Origin: an uncultured Acidobacteriaceae bacterium
GTDB taxonomy: Bacteria > Acidobacteriota > Terriglobia > Terriglobales > Acidobacteriaceae
NCBI GenBank assembly: GCA_903911925.1
Contig: CAIWFH010000042.1
Coordinates: 118,387-182,386, forward strand
Direction of reading: 5' to 3'
DNA: 64,000 nt
Under the pieces are notes generated by a model. The model was not told the origin of the DNA. It worked only from the letters and a program-made list of their open reading frames with translations, and made no database searches. The position numbers were made by a program, and so were the translations under genes. Shown piece after piece: positions 18,301 to 27,799 of the stretch; the stretch's first letter is position 1, and each line of letters begins with the position of its first letter.

Positions 18301-19281
18301 CTACTTAACTTCCAACACGGCCTTTTGAGGCTTTGAGGGCGTCAGGTATTTCTCGTACCTCTTAAAGCGCTCGGGAATCTCATGCACGTTGGGATGCGGG
18401 ACCAGCGAGCGCTCCTGAAGTTCCTTCGCGTGTTCGAATTTGCCCGAAAGCAGGACATGAGAGTGATGCTTGTCCTCTTCCTTGATATCGAACTTCACCT
18501 TTCCGTCCGTAACGGTGAGGGTGCCGCGAACACCGCAAATTCCGCAGATGGCGGGATAGTTTTTATCGTCCTCGCGAATTTCCACCAGCTTGGAGTGGCA
18601 GAGCGGGCAAATTCCCGGATCTCCCACGTAGTCCGCGGGGGTGATGCCCCGCTTCAAGCTCTCGACGAGTTGAATGCCTGAGCGATGCGCACGGGTGATC
18701 AGATCTTCGCGAAAGAGCACGGACTTCGGTAGTCCCACCCAATTGGCGATGATCTTGTCGATCACCTCAACCTGCATGGGAAAAACAAACAGGTGAAGCA
18801 GGGGAGCGGCCAGGGTATCCCACTCGCTGCCGCCAACGCCAATGAGGACGGCGCCGCGCTGCTTGAAAAAGCGCGGGTCAGGGCCGGTTCCCTTGGTTAT
18901 GCCCTTGGCCTGACGTATGTCGCGGGCGATCATCTGGAACGCCATGTCGTGTGACGGGCCCATGCGGTCGTTCAGGCTTTTCAGCTGGCCACTGGGGCTC
19001 TTCTCATAGATCGGGGAGCCCACCACCATGCCGTCGCAATCCAGAAACTTCTCGTCGAAGAAATGGAAGTCGTCGTTTGATATGGTGCAGTGCCCGGAAC
19101 CGCCTTTTTCGAACAGGTCGATGACGCACGAGTTGCAACCAGTGCAGGGCTTTATCGTAAGGTCGTGCAAGCGCACCAGTTCCACTTCCGCGCCGGCTGC
19201 TTCGGCTCCCATCAAGGTTTCCTTGACCAGGATCTCAGTGTTGCTGTTGTTTCTTCCGCAGGTAACTCCAAGAATTTTCAT
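18301..19281 (-). CDS. iron-sulfur flavoprotein-like NADPH-dependent FMN reductase with C-terminal zinc ribbon
   Basis: A 326-residue protein with a flavodoxin-like N-terminal domain. KILGVTCGRNNSNTEILVKETL binds the FMN phosphate, and CTGCNSCVIDL plus a later GHC gives the Cys set of iron-sulfur flavoproteins, suggesting one [4Fe-4S] cluster. DGMVVGSPIYEKSPSGQLKSLNDRMG is the second flavin loop. Near residues 225-255 a CPLCHSK...ICGICG pair forms a zinc ribbon or rubredoxin-like site that most family members lack. A cytoplasmic electron-transfer or aromatic-reducing role is plausible. It converges with lysR A. Confidence 0.8.
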   Translation of the reverse strand: MKILGVTCGRNNSNTEILVKETLMGAEAAGAEVELVRLHDLTIKPCTGCNSCVIDLFEKGGSGHCTISNDDFHFFDEKFLDCDGMVVGSPIYEKSPSGQLKSLNDRMGPSHDMAFQMIARDIRQAKGITKGTGPDPRFFKQRGAVLIGVGGSEWDTLAAPLLHLFVFPMQVEVIDKIIANWVGLPKSVLFREDLITRAHRSGIQLVESLKRGITPADYVGDPGICPLCHSKLVEIREDDKNYPAICGICGVRGTLTVTDGKVKFDIKEEDKHHSHVLLSGKFEHAKELQERSLVPHPNVHEIPERFKRYEKYLTPSKPQKAVLEVK

Positions 19282-19395
19282 GATCTTTCCTCGTATGTGC
19301 CCGCAACCCTAAACGCCGCAGGCATTATTGGTTGCCGGTTCCGGTCAATGGATCGGGCCCTGTTTTCTTCGCTGCACAGGGCCGCTTATGGGTGC

Positions 19396-21831
19396 TTAGA
19401 CAGCAGCGAGTTGCGTCCCCTCAGCCGCCTTCCTGTCAGGGGTCGCAGGCTTTGGCCGCGGCAGAATGAAGTAGGCCAACGCCGGCAAGAGAATCATGGC
19501 CCCCAGCATATTCCAAATGAACATGAATGCAAGCAGGATGCCCATATCGGCCTGGAACTTGATCGGCGAGAATGCCCATGTGACAACGCCCACCGCCAGC
19601 GTGATGCCGGTAAAGACCACTACGCGTCCGGTGAAGCAGAGGGTGCGGTAGTAGGCCTCGGAGAGAGACTTGCCCATGCGGATGTGGTTGAGCGTGACGC
19701 TCAGCATGTAGAGTGCGTAATCTACGCCGATGCCTACGCCCAGAGCTGTAACCGGCAGCGTAGCCACCTTCACGCCCATGCCCAGCCTGGCCATCAACGC
19801 TTCGCACAGAATCGAAGTCAGCATCAACGGCAGCACGGCCACCACCACCGCCCGCCACGAACGGAAGGTGATAAAACAAAGCAGAATCACCGCGCCGTAG
19901 ATCCAGAAGAGCATTTCGTGCGTGGCCTTCTTGACCACGATGTTGGTGGCGGCATCAATGCCCGAGGTTCCCGCGCCAAGCAGGAACTTGGCATTCTCGT
20001 TGTCGTTCTTCGACGCAAACCCCTCGACCTCGTTCACAACCCTGTCCAACGTCTCTGCCTTGTGGTCTTTCAGAAAGACCGAAAGCGTCAGCAGGTTGCA
20101 GGGGTCGTTATAGAGGCCGCGTGGAGCATTGGAAGTAATGGTGTCGACCATGTCCTGATTGCGGGGAATGTCGTACCATTTCATGCTGCCTTCGTTGTAA
20201 CCGCCCAACATGCGGCGGGTCATCAAAGCCAGTGAGTTGGTGGATTCGACGCCTGCCACCTGGCTCAGCTTCCAGTCCAGCGCATCGACGCGTTGCAGGG
20301 TATCGAAGAGGCTGCATTTGCTGTCCGGCGTTTCCACCATGACCGCCAACACGTCACTGCTTGCGCCGTAATTGGCGTTCAGGTAAGCATTGTCCTGGTT
20401 ATAGATCGAACCTGGCCGCAGCTCCGGAGCTCCAGGATCGAGATCGCCGATCTTCAGGTCGCGGCGTCCAATCAACCCGAGCCCGGCAAAGATAACCGCG
20501 ACAACAATGGCTATCGTCGCCCACTTCTTCCGCGTGAAAAGATCGAGGAATTGCCACATCGCGTTCCTGCCGCCGCCTGTCTTTTCCGCGAGTTCCGTCT
20601 TCAGGCTGCGTTCGGCGGCCTTGGCGCTCACACCCACATAGCTCAGCAGAATCGGAACCAGGATCAGGTTGGTGATGATGAGGATGGCAACTCCAATGCT
20701 CGCCGCCAGCGCCAACTCTTGAATCACTCGTATCTGGATGAATGCGAGAACCGCAAATCCTACCGCATCGGCCAGCAGCGCAGTGAGTCCGGCAAGAAAG
20801 AGGCGGCGGAACGTGTAGCGCGCGGCCACAATCTTGATGGTTCCGCGGCCCACATCCTGCAGGATGCCGTTCATCTTTTGCGAGCCGTGGCTCATGCCGA
20901 TGGCGAAGATCAGAAACGGCACCAGGATGGAATACGGATTCAACTCCAAATGAAGGAAAGCGAGAATGCCAAGCTGCCACACTACGGCGATGAGCGAACA
21001 GGTAACCACGACCGCCGTTGCCCGCCAGCAGCGAGTGTAATAAAGCAGGAAGCTGCCGCTGATGACGATCGCGGTGGCGAAGAAGAGCAGGAACCAGCGC
21101 AATCCGCCGATCAGATCGCCGAGTACCTTGGCAAAGCCGGTGATATGTATCCCGGTTTGGTCGGTCGCGTACTTGGTACGAATCGCCTCCAACTCATCGG
21201 AGAGTTTGCCGTAGTCCAGCGGCTTGCCCGTCTCCGCATCCGTTGACAAGAGCGGGATGTAGACTATGCTCGATTTGTAGTTGGAAGCAACCAACTGGCC
21301 GATCTCGCCGGAGCGCTCGACGTTGCTCCTGACCTGGGCAATCATGGCATCCGAGCCATCGTAGGCGTTGGGAATCACCGGCCCGGACTCGAAGCCCTCC
21401 TCGGTGACACCGCGCCACTGCGTCGAAGGCGTCCACAGAGACTTCATGTAGGCGCGATCAACGCCGGGCAGCACGAAGACTTCGTCGCTGATCTTCTGCA
21501 GGGTGTCGAGATAGTTCTTCTCGTAGATCGTGCCCTGCTTGGCTTCCACGGTAATGCGGATCACGTTGCCGAAACTGCTCAGGTCCGCCTGGTGGCGCAG
21601 ATAGTTGACGATATAGGGATGCTTGGTCGGAATGGTCTTCTCGAAGCTCGCGTTCAGCCTCGTCTTGGACGCGCCAAAACCTAGCACCAGTGTGATCAGC
21701 AGGCAGATGAACATGACGATGCGGCGGTGATTGAAGAGCACCTGCTCCAGGCGCCAGCCCGTATGCGTATCGAAATCTGCCAGCGACTTGACTACCGGCT
21801 GTTCGTCCAAATCATGTGTTGATACGCTCAT
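19396..21831 (-). CDS. RND superfamily (MMPL-type) transporter
   Basis: About 811 residues with the two-fold RND layout: TM1 at VMFICLLITLVLGFGASKTRL, a large periplasmic loop, then five TM helices (IVISGSFLLYYT to ILIITNLILVPILLSY), repeated after residue ~430 (WATIAIVVAVIFAGLGLIG onward). The second half ends with GVGIGVDYALYMLSV and VVFTGITLAVGVVTWAFSPIKFQADMGILLAFMFIWNMLGAM. Members export lipids or hydrophobic molecules. The start overlaps the upstream stop as ATGA, and the YCF48, DUF1329 and DUF1302 genes lie upstream on the same strand, a set that often travels together. Probable role: moving a hydrophobic substrate across the envelope. Confidence 0.87.
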   Translation of the reverse strand: MSVSTHDLDEQPVVKSLADFDTHTGWRLEQVLFNHRRIVMFICLLITLVLGFGASKTRLNASFEKTIPTKHPYIVNYLRHQADLSSFGNVIRITVEAKQGTIYEKNYLDTLQKISDEVFVLPGVDRAYMKSLWTPSTQWRGVTEEGFESGPVIPNAYDGSDAMIAQVRSNVERSGEIGQLVASNYKSSIVYIPLLSTDAETGKPLDYGKLSDELEAIRTKYATDQTGIHITGFAKVLGDLIGGLRWFLLFFATAIVISGSFLLYYTRCWRATAVVVTCSLIAVVWQLGILAFLHLELNPYSILVPFLIFAIGMSHGSQKMNGILQDVGRGTIKIVAARYTFRRLFLAGLTALLADAVGFAVLAFIQIRVIQELALAASIGVAILIITNLILVPILLSYVGVSAKAAERSLKTELAEKTGGGRNAMWQFLDLFTRKKWATIAIVVAVIFAGLGLIGRRDLKIGDLDPGAPELRPGSIYNQDNAYLNANYGASSDVLAVMVETPDSKCSLFDTLQRVDALDWKLSQVAGVESTNSLALMTRRMLGGYNEGSMKWYDIPRNQDMVDTITSNAPRGLYNDPCNLLTLSVFLKDHKAETLDRVVNEVEGFASKNDNENAKFLLGAGTSGIDAATNIVVKKATHEMLFWIYGAVILLCFITFRSWRAVVVAVLPLMLTSILCEALMARLGMGVKVATLPVTALGVGIGVDYALYMLSVTLNHIRMGKSLSEAYYRTLCFTGRVVVFTGITLAVGVVTWAFSPIKFQADMGILLAFMFIWNMLGAMILLPALAYFILPRPKPATPDRKAAEGTQLAAV

Positions 21832-22937
21832 TTTGCGCCCCCGTTCTTCGCTGTGGTGTTCATGGCACTGAGAGGCACAGGAATTGCACCACCATACCCA
21901 ACCGTCATTAACATTCCGTTTCCGACATCTGCCAGTCCGGCGATGGGCGGCAAGCCTGGGGCCGGAACCGGAAGAATCGCTTCGCATTTATCGCCGCACG
22001 CCAGCAGCATGCCCGCCTGGTTCGAGAAGACGGCTCTTCCATCAGCCATAACCACCGAGGCGCTGAATGAAACTGGAACGCTCACATTGATCTTTGTAAA
22101 GCTCTTGCCCTGGTCTGAAGAACGAAAGGCGTTGCCGCGCATGCCGCCGGCGACGACTTCGCCCGTTGGCAGAATCGCAGTGGTGAAGTACGTTCCTGCG
22201 TAAGGCATGGCCACCCGGGCAAACTTGTTGCCTCCATCGCTGGAGCGCAGAAATAGCCCCTGCTCGCCGGCAAGGTAGATCGCACTTCCCTGCACGGCGA
22301 TGGCATAGATATGCATCCCGCGCGGGTTATCGACGTGGTCCATCCACGACTTCCAGGTTGCGCCGCCGTCTTCGGTGCGAAAGATCAGGCCGTATGCGCC
22401 CACCACGTAGCCGGTCTTTTCGTTCTCAAAGTAGAGATCGAGAAATGGCTTGTCCGGGCCATCCGTTTCCAGACGCTGGGCATCTGTCAATGCCTTCTGC
22501 GCCGCGGTGTTGTTGGCGCCGGCGTGGTCTGCGTTGAGCTGCGCGCCTTCCACGGCAAGCTTCGCAGCCGTCCTTCCGTCCAGTTGGCGCGTCCAGGTTT
22601 CGCCGCCGTCTTCGGTGTTAATCACCACGCCGCTGTGGCCCACGGCCCAACCGGCTTTCGCCGTAGCAAACTTGACCCTTGTGAGGGAAACGCTTGTAGG
22701 AACCTTACCCTGGCGCCAACTGCGTCCGCCGTCATCTGAAAGTACGACAACGCCGCGCTCTCCCACGGCAACAATGCGGTTTCCCGCCTTCGCTACATCC
22801 AGGAGAACCGAGTGTTCCGCTCCACGTGCGAGCATGGCTGGCCGGTCCACGGAATCAACCGTCTGAGCAAGGCCCAAAATCGATGAGACCCAACAAAAGA
22901 TAAGAAGAAAAAAAGATGATTGCAAAGTTCTTTGCAT
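21828..22937 (-). CDS. YCF48/BNR-repeat beta-propeller protein, exported
   Basis: 369 residues with an N-terminal signal peptide (SSFFLLIFCWVSSILGLAQT). Repeated blades such as VVVLSDDGGRSWRQGKVPTSVSLTRVKFATAKAGWAVGHSGVVINTEDGGETWTRQ and LIFRTEDGGATWKSW are the BNR/YCF48 pattern of photosystem II assembly factor relatives. In non-phototrophs these are periplasmic partners of RND exporters. Stop and next start overlap (ATGA) with the RND gene. It is likely an assembly or substrate-presenting factor for that transporter (inference). Confidence 0.83.
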   Translation of the reverse strand: MQRTLQSSFFLLIFCWVSSILGLAQTVDSVDRPAMLARGAEHSVLLDVAKAGNRIVAVGERGVVVLSDDGGRSWRQGKVPTSVSLTRVKFATAKAGWAVGHSGVVINTEDGGETWTRQLDGRTAAKLAVEGAQLNADHAGANNTAAQKALTDAQRLETDGPDKPFLDLYFENEKTGYVVGAYGLIFRTEDGGATWKSWMDHVDNPRGMHIYAIAVQGSAIYLAGEQGLFLRSSDGGNKFARVAMPYAGTYFTTAILPTGEVVAGGMRGNAFRSSDQGKSFTKINVSVPVSFSASVVMADGRAVFSNQAGMLLACGDKCEAILPVPAPGLPPIAGLADVGNGMLMTVGYGGAIPVPLSAMNTTAKNGGAK

Positions 22938-22945
22938 GAATTCTC

Positions 22946-22975
22946 CAAAAAAGGGGGGCGGGTTACCCCGCCCCC
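22946..22975 (-). terminator. Rho-independent terminator after the DUF1329 gene
   Basis: Read on the minus strand, a GC-only 9-bp stem (GGGGGCGGG with CCCGCCCCC) around a 4-base loop is followed by six T, 14 bp after the DUF1329 stop. Part of the transcript may read through to the YCF48-RND pair. Confidence 0.7.
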
Positions 22976-22988
22976 TGTACTAGACAAA

Positions 22989-24356
22989 TTACCGAATACC
23001 TTCGCCCGCCAGGGAGTCCCCTGTGAAGTCGCGGTCTGGGTAGGTTGGCATGATCTTGTATACTTCCTGCTTTTCGTTGAACTGGTTTGCGGAATACCAG
23101 GCTCCCGACGTCAAGTCATAGAAGCCGAAGTTGGTATCGGAAACCGCAGGCAGATCGGGGAAGACCATCGGCAGCGCCCAGAGTGTCTTCCACAACTGTC
23201 CCTTCGCGTCCCAACGGTCGGCAAGTACGCCCGTCCAGGAGTCTTCATCGATGTAGTAGCGGCTCCTCGCTGCTTGATGGCGTTGACCAGGCTTCAGATT
23301 CGCCTCGACTACCCATACACGATGCAGTTCCCAGCGGACGTAATCCGGATTCAGGTGATGTTTCGACAGAACGGTGGCGTCCTTGGTCGGCTGCATGATC
23401 TTGTTGTCGTTGTAGGGGATGTACATCTCCTGCTTGCCGATCAGCTTCCAGTCGAAGCGGCTGAACCGGCCCGAGAAGACTTCGAGTTCGTCGAAGCTCA
23501 TCACACCGGCGGTGGCCGGGGTAGGAGTGTCGCAGCAAGGGTTAGGCAGCTTGCGAACGCGACGCTGTCCAGTCAGGTAAACCCAGGCCTGCGTCTTGTC
23601 GTCGTCCAGGTTCTGACGGCCCACGATCGCCTCGCCAGCGCGAATCGGAGGTCCGGAGTTGACCAGCCGGATCAGCCAATAGTCGCCGTTGAACTTGTCC
23701 GGATTGCCGTCTTTGATGTAGTAGGGCATCAGTTGCTCGGCCTGACCATCGGTGCTGAGCACAGAACGTCCATCGGCAGTGCCCAGGTACTGGTGTACAT
23801 CGAGATGCCATGCCGTCCCACGCCAGTGGAGAAGATGGTTCCACATGACCTGGACGCCGTCCTTGGGCATGGGGAAGGGAACGCCGCCGTATACGTCGGA
23901 AGCATTCGGTCCCGATGCTCTCATTACGATCTTGCCGCGGGTTGCGTTTTTGAAGGTGTTGTCGTATACCCACTGCGGCGCAGCGGCGGTACGACGCGTC
24001 TGATACACGTCCACGCGATAGGTGTCGGGATAGCGCTTCAGCATGGCCTTGGTGCCATCCGTCAGCTTGCCGGCATACTGGTCCATGTTCTTGGATGTGA
24101 TGGTGTACAGCGGCTTATCGCTGGCGAACGGATCGCCGCGGCGACCGCCATTTTTGAAGCCGGGCATCGGAGTTGCATATCCACCCGTCCAAGCAGGGAT
24201 GGACCCGTCTTTGTTGCCAGCCTTCTCTCCGCCCAGAGGGGTCAAGTTCGATTTCAGCTGCTGCGCCTCTTGCGGCGAGACTTGGGCGTTTGCGACGGCC
24301 GCACCAAGCAGCAGGACGGCAGCGTTCACGAAAATTGTTTTCTTCAGATAACTCAT
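22989..24356 (-). CDS. DUF1329 family envelope protein
   Basis: 455 residues with a signal peptide (KTIFVNAAVLLLGAAVANA). The mature start VSPQEAQQLKSNLTPLGGEKAGNKDGSIPAWTGG is the DUF1329 signature, and DDKTQAWVYLTGQRRVRKLPN plus WELHRVWVVEANLKPGQRHQAARSRYYIDEDSW are further conserved blocks. The family has a LolB/LppX-like fold and is thought to handle lipids in the periplasm or outer membrane. It is encoded just downstream of a DUF1302 protein, its regular partner. The start at 24356 keeps the signal peptide intact. Confidence 0.87.
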   Translation of the reverse strand: MSYLKKTIFVNAAVLLLGAAVANAQVSPQEAQQLKSNLTPLGGEKAGNKDGSIPAWTGGYATPMPGFKNGGRRGDPFASDKPLYTITSKNMDQYAGKLTDGTKAMLKRYPDTYRVDVYQTRRTAAAPQWVYDNTFKNATRGKIVMRASGPNASDVYGGVPFPMPKDGVQVMWNHLLHWRGTAWHLDVHQYLGTADGRSVLSTDGQAEQLMPYYIKDGNPDKFNGDYWLIRLVNSGPPIRAGEAIVGRQNLDDDKTQAWVYLTGQRRVRKLPNPCCDTPTPATAGVMSFDELEVFSGRFSRFDWKLIGKQEMYIPYNDNKIMQPTKDATVLSKHHLNPDYVRWELHRVWVVEANLKPGQRHQAARSRYYIDEDSWTGVLADRWDAKGQLWKTLWALPMVFPDLPAVSDTNFGFYDLTSGAWYSANQFNEKQEVYKIMPTYPDRDFTGDSLAGEGIR

Positions 24357-24372
24357 CTTCCTGGTTCCTTCC

Positions 24373-26262
24373 TTACTTTTCGCGGCCACTGTTTTTGAGG
24401 CCGAACGTGCGGCGAACGTTGAAGTTGAACGTGTAACGGTCGGACATGTCTTGTCCCATGCTGTAGGTGGTATAGCCATTGACGGGATTGGTATTCAGGA
24501 ACCCGGCCGCCTTGCCGTAGTAGCCGACCACTGACGCGCCAAAACGCCATGCATCCAGATAGGCAACTGCGACACCTACGCTGAAATCTCCGCCCTTGTG
24601 CGGGCCAAAAGCCGTGATTACGGACGAACGCCCCAGAGGGAAGAACGAGGCGCCCACGGGGAAGGAGATGTCCATTCCAGGAAACCTCTGCCGGTACATG
24701 GGCTCGTAGACGGTGCGAACTCCGAACGCGTTCTTTTCCGTGTTTGGATCCAGGGCCTTGTGAGCGGTTCCCAGGTTGTCCACCACGCTGTATGGGTTCT
24801 TGTCGATCGACACGAGCGCATTCCAGGCCGCCTCGCCAGCAAACGACGCTTCCTTCGAAATCAGAGAAGGCCCGAGGCTGGCAATCCATGAGAGATTACC
24901 GTGAAGCGACCTGCCCACGGCATAGAGCGGATTGCCATTGGCGTCCGGCTTCGGAACGTGGCCAAAGCTGGCAACCGAGGCATCGACTCCGCCGTCGCTG
25001 ACCAGATCCTGGTTGAAGTGCGCACCAAACTCCGATGCCCAGTTAAAGTTGCCAAACGTCCTGGTGGCGCTGACCGCGATGGCCTTTATGTTCTCAGGGT
25101 AGGCCCAATAGAAGTTGCCGATCTGGCCTGCCATAAATTGGTCATTGGTCTGGGCGGCGCCAAACGGCTGCATGTAAAGCTGCCCGGCCTTCTCGTGGTA
25201 CTGAATGCCGTAGAAGCCCACGTCCCAACCCTGGGGTAACCGCGCCTTGACCATCGCGCCAAACTGTCCCCAGTTCTTCGGTTCGCGGTCGGCTGAGTGC
25301 CAGAATGCCAACGGCCCTGTATAGACTCCCGGCCCCAGTTGGATCGGGGGTCCTACCAGAAGTCGCTCGGCGCCATTGCCAAGAACGTCGGCGGTCGAGT
25401 AGAAGCTTCCCACGGGAGGAAAGCGGGTTGCTTCCCATCCGAGTTGGTAGTAGGCGCCTACCGTCGCATTGGGCGTGATCTGGAACTGCATCGACACCTG
25501 CGGAACCGGGCGGATGATTTCCTTGAACTGCGAACTGGGAACCGCCAGCAGTTTGATAAGGTCCATCGGAGCCATGCCGCCCGCGATGCCGTTGTTGCCG
25601 AAGAACAGACTCTCGCCCCAATACTGGGCGTATTGTCCGCCGCGCACGCTTAGCGTGGAATTGCCGATGTTGAATTTGCCAAAGGCAAAGGCGTCGAGCA
25701 ATTCAGCATGGCCGAGCACCAGGCTGCGCGCTCCCTCGGTCCACTGGTTGTAGTTCACTGAGAATGCGTTATAGCTTTCGGGCGACGTATTCGCGCTCGT
25801 GCCCAGGTACGCCGAGTCTCCCCAGGCTGCGCCGCTGGCCCGCAGGCCAACGTTGCCATAGGTGATGTCGATCTCCGAAAGGATGTCGCCGCGGTCGGAA
25901 ACGAGCCCGGTCTTAAAGGAGCGGTCGCCGTCGTCAAGGTTGGTTGCGCCAACGTTCGTCTCCGTGGGGTTGATCAGCGTTGTGTTCGGCCGCGTTAGAC
26001 GAAACGCGTTGCTGTACTTGATGGTATTGTCCCAATTGATTTTGAAGGTGCGCTTCGTGCTGGTGATTTGCTCGGAGCTCGGGGCAGCCGGGTTGGCCTG
26101 CGGTTGATCCGCGATAACATCGGTTGCGGCTTGAGGTTGTTCAGGCTTCGCATCCTGCGCGGCGCCGGCTGGCGCAACTAGTAATGCGATCGCGCAAAGG
26201 ACCGGCAGACAAACTGGCAAGACTGCTGAACGCAGACGGGTCGAACTTAGAATGGCTTGCAA
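24373..26262 (-). CDS. DUF1302 family outer-membrane protein
   Basis: 629 residues with a signal peptide (AVLPVCLPVLCAIALLVAPAGAAQ) and a long run of alternating aromatic/hydrophobic beta strands ending in YTFNFNVRRTFGLKNSGREK. DUF1302 segments include FKINWDNTIKYSNAFRL near the mature start and GHAELLDAFAFGKFNIGNSTLSVRGGQYAQYWGESLFF. It is expected to be an outer-membrane beta-barrel that works with DUF1329 and the RND exporter. It is first in the minus-strand run DUF1302-DUF1329-YCF48-RND. The substrate is unknown. Confidence 0.85.
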   Translation of the reverse strand: MQAILSSTRLRSAVLPVCLPVLCAIALLVAPAGAAQDAKPEQPQAATDVIADQPQANPAAPSSEQITSTKRTFKINWDNTIKYSNAFRLTRPNTTLINPTETNVGATNLDDGDRSFKTGLVSDRGDILSEIDITYGNVGLRASGAAWGDSAYLGTSANTSPESYNAFSVNYNQWTEGARSLVLGHAELLDAFAFGKFNIGNSTLSVRGGQYAQYWGESLFFGNNGIAGGMAPMDLIKLLAVPSSQFKEIIRPVPQVSMQFQITPNATVGAYYQLGWEATRFPPVGSFYSTADVLGNGAERLLVGPPIQLGPGVYTGPLAFWHSADREPKNWGQFGAMVKARLPQGWDVGFYGIQYHEKAGQLYMQPFGAAQTNDQFMAGQIGNFYWAYPENIKAIAVSATRTFGNFNWASEFGAHFNQDLVSDGGVDASVASFGHVPKPDANGNPLYAVGRSLHGNLSWIASLGPSLISKEASFAGEAAWNALVSIDKNPYSVVDNLGTAHKALDPNTEKNAFGVRTVYEPMYRQRFPGMDISFPVGASFFPLGRSSVITAFGPHKGGDFSVGVAVAYLDAWRFGASVVGYYGKAAGFLNTNPVNGYTTYSMGQDMSDRYTFNFNVRRTFGLKNSGREK

Positions 26263-26877
26263 GGGATTTCTCCCTCCTTTCCAGCGTCGGCTTGCTCAGG
26301 GAACAAAATTGGCCGCATGGTCCCCACGCGAACAGCAACCAAACAAACTGCCGCGGCGCGAAGGACAACAACAGGTATCTCTCGAGCAGAGTCGAAATTT
26401 GAACGAATCGTATCCCTGCAGACTCATGAAAGTACAATGCATTGTTTGAGTGGTATCGCTACTTCGCAGGTATGGTGCCGCAAGCCGTAGGCTCCGATTT
26501 GTATTTATTGGCTAACTATTTGAGAAAGTTGACCCTGGCCTGGGATGTGCAAGCTGCAACGCCTGGGGCCTGCCCGGCATTCGACACGGATTTCTGGCAT
26601 TTATCCCGCTTTTGAGCAGTTGAACCGGAAGTGGCAATTCCGATTCCGGTCCGTGGAGTTCCATAGCTAAAAGGTTGGGGACGCCCCCCAGATAAAGTAT
26701 TTCCCTTCCACTACGGACAGGGGATACCTTCAATTGGTTGTCCACACTCCAGGCGACCGGTCGCCATTCTGCATCGAGAAGGCCCTCCTTCCGCTAGGAA
26801 GGGGCCGGATCTCTCAGTTTGGTCCGCCGATACCTCAGGATTGATGCTTCACGCCGGCGAGGAATGAAAGTAACGCA
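26263..26877. other. divergent intergenic region, 615 bp
   Basis: Lies between the DUF1302 gene and the transhydroxylase operon. It holds the shared module at 26662-26704 and, within the presumed leader, an imperfect hairpin of CCTTCC and GGAAGG around 26786-26803. I see no coding potential and no cobalamin-riboswitch-like structure. Confidence 0.5.
26662..26704 (+). promoter_or_regulatory. shared island promoter module, copy 5 (transhydroxylase operon)
   Basis: CATAGCTAAAAGGTTG (15 of 16 identical to the half at 2031), 16 bases, then AAAGTATTTCC. A possible -10 (ATACCT) lies about 20 bases downstream, and the small-subunit start is 174 bp further on. Confidence 0.62.
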
Positions 26878-27714
26878 ATGAAGACCTGGCGAATGATCGT
26901 GGATGTCGCAGCCTGCGAGGATTGCAACAACTGTTGTCTGGCCTGCAAGGATGAGCATGTGGATAACGAGTGGCCGGGCTACTCACGCCCGCAACCGCGT
27001 CACGGACAGCGCTGGATCGACGTACAGCGCACCGAACGAGGTCAGTTCCCGCTGATCGACGTCGCGTACAGGCCCGTGATGTGCATGCAATGCGCTGACG
27101 CGCCCTGCGTCAAAGCCTCCGAGGGCGCGATTAAACGTCGCCCGGACGGGATCGTGCTGATCGATCCAGTGAAAGCGAAAGGCAAACAGGGACTGGTCAA
27201 GTCATGCCCGTATCACCAGATTTGGTGGAACGAAGCAGAGCAAATCCCGCAGAAATGCACCCTCTGCGCTCACCTGCTCGACCAGGGTTGGAAGCAACCA
27301 CGGTGTGCGCAGGCTTGTCCAACTGGTGCGCTTCGCATCGAGCACCTCGACGACGATGAAATGAAGCTCCGGGTTGAAACTGATCATCTCGAGTGCCTTC
27401 ATCCCGAGTACAAGACGGTCCCCCATGTCTATTACCGGAACATGTACCGCTACACTTCCTGCTTCATCGCGGGAAGTGTTTCGGTTACCAGGGACGGAAA
27501 CACTGATTGCGCGGTCGGCGTCGGCGTTCGCCTTCTCACCGGGGAGAAGCCGATCGCGAGCGCCGTCACAGACGCATTCGGCGACTTCAAGTTCGACCGG
27601 CTCGCATCCGGGAACAACTACGCAGTTGAGATTGCAATGCCTGGCGGGAACTGCAAAACGCTTTCCATTGCAAACCTCAAAGAAAGCAAGAATATTGGAA
27701 TTGTTGAAATCTGA
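26878..27714 (+). CDS. athS: transhydroxylase-type Fe-S small subunit
   Basis: 278 residues. Ferredoxin modules carry CEDCNNCCLACKDEH, CMQCADAPC with a later CPYHQ, and CTLCAHL with RCAQACPTGA, enough for three [4Fe-4S] clusters. From about residue 195 a Cys-poor beta-rich domain (VSVTRDGNTDCAVGVGVRLLTG to the end) resembles the transthyretin/Cna-B-like C-terminal domain of the Pelobacter acidigallici pyrogallol-phloroglucinol transhydroxylase small subunit, which has nearly the same length. It passes electrons to or from the molybdopterin subunit at 29870. Unusually, the corrinoid and methyltransferase genes separate the two subunit genes. Resorcinol hydroxylase is the main alternative in the family. 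Confidence 0.82.
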   Translation: MKTWRMIVDVAACEDCNNCCLACKDEHVDNEWPGYSRPQPRHGQRWIDVQRTERGQFPLIDVAYRPVMCMQCADAPCVKASEGAIKRRPDGIVLIDPVKAKGKQGLVKSCPYHQIWWNEAEQIPQKCTLCAHLLDQGWKQPRCAQACPTGALRIEHLDDDEMKLRVETDHLECLHPEYKTVPHVYYRNMYRYTSCFIAGSVSVTRDGNTDCAVGVGVRLLTGEKPIASAVTDAFGDFKFDRLASGNNYAVEIAMPGGNCKTLSIANLKESKNIGIVEI

Positions 27715-27799
27715 TTCATGACTGCCGCCCAGGCCGTCCGCTACGAGAGAGTTCGTGCGCAAAGCCGGGCCATTTTCGAGTTCTAAGTAAGGAGGGCAC

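Noticed and set aside
19090..20235. A 381-codon plus-strand frame
   Set aside because: It lies antisense to the RND transporter and FMN reductase genes, is His/Arg/Gln-rich like a GC-driven shadow, and has no ribosome-binding site.
22920..24398. A 492-codon plus-strand frame
   Set aside because: It is antisense to the whole DUF1329 gene, which has a clear signal peptide and family blocks.
26263..26877. A cobalamin riboswitch ahead of the corrinoid genes
   Set aside because: No B12-box-like conserved segment or multi-helix fold was recognisable, only one short hairpin.
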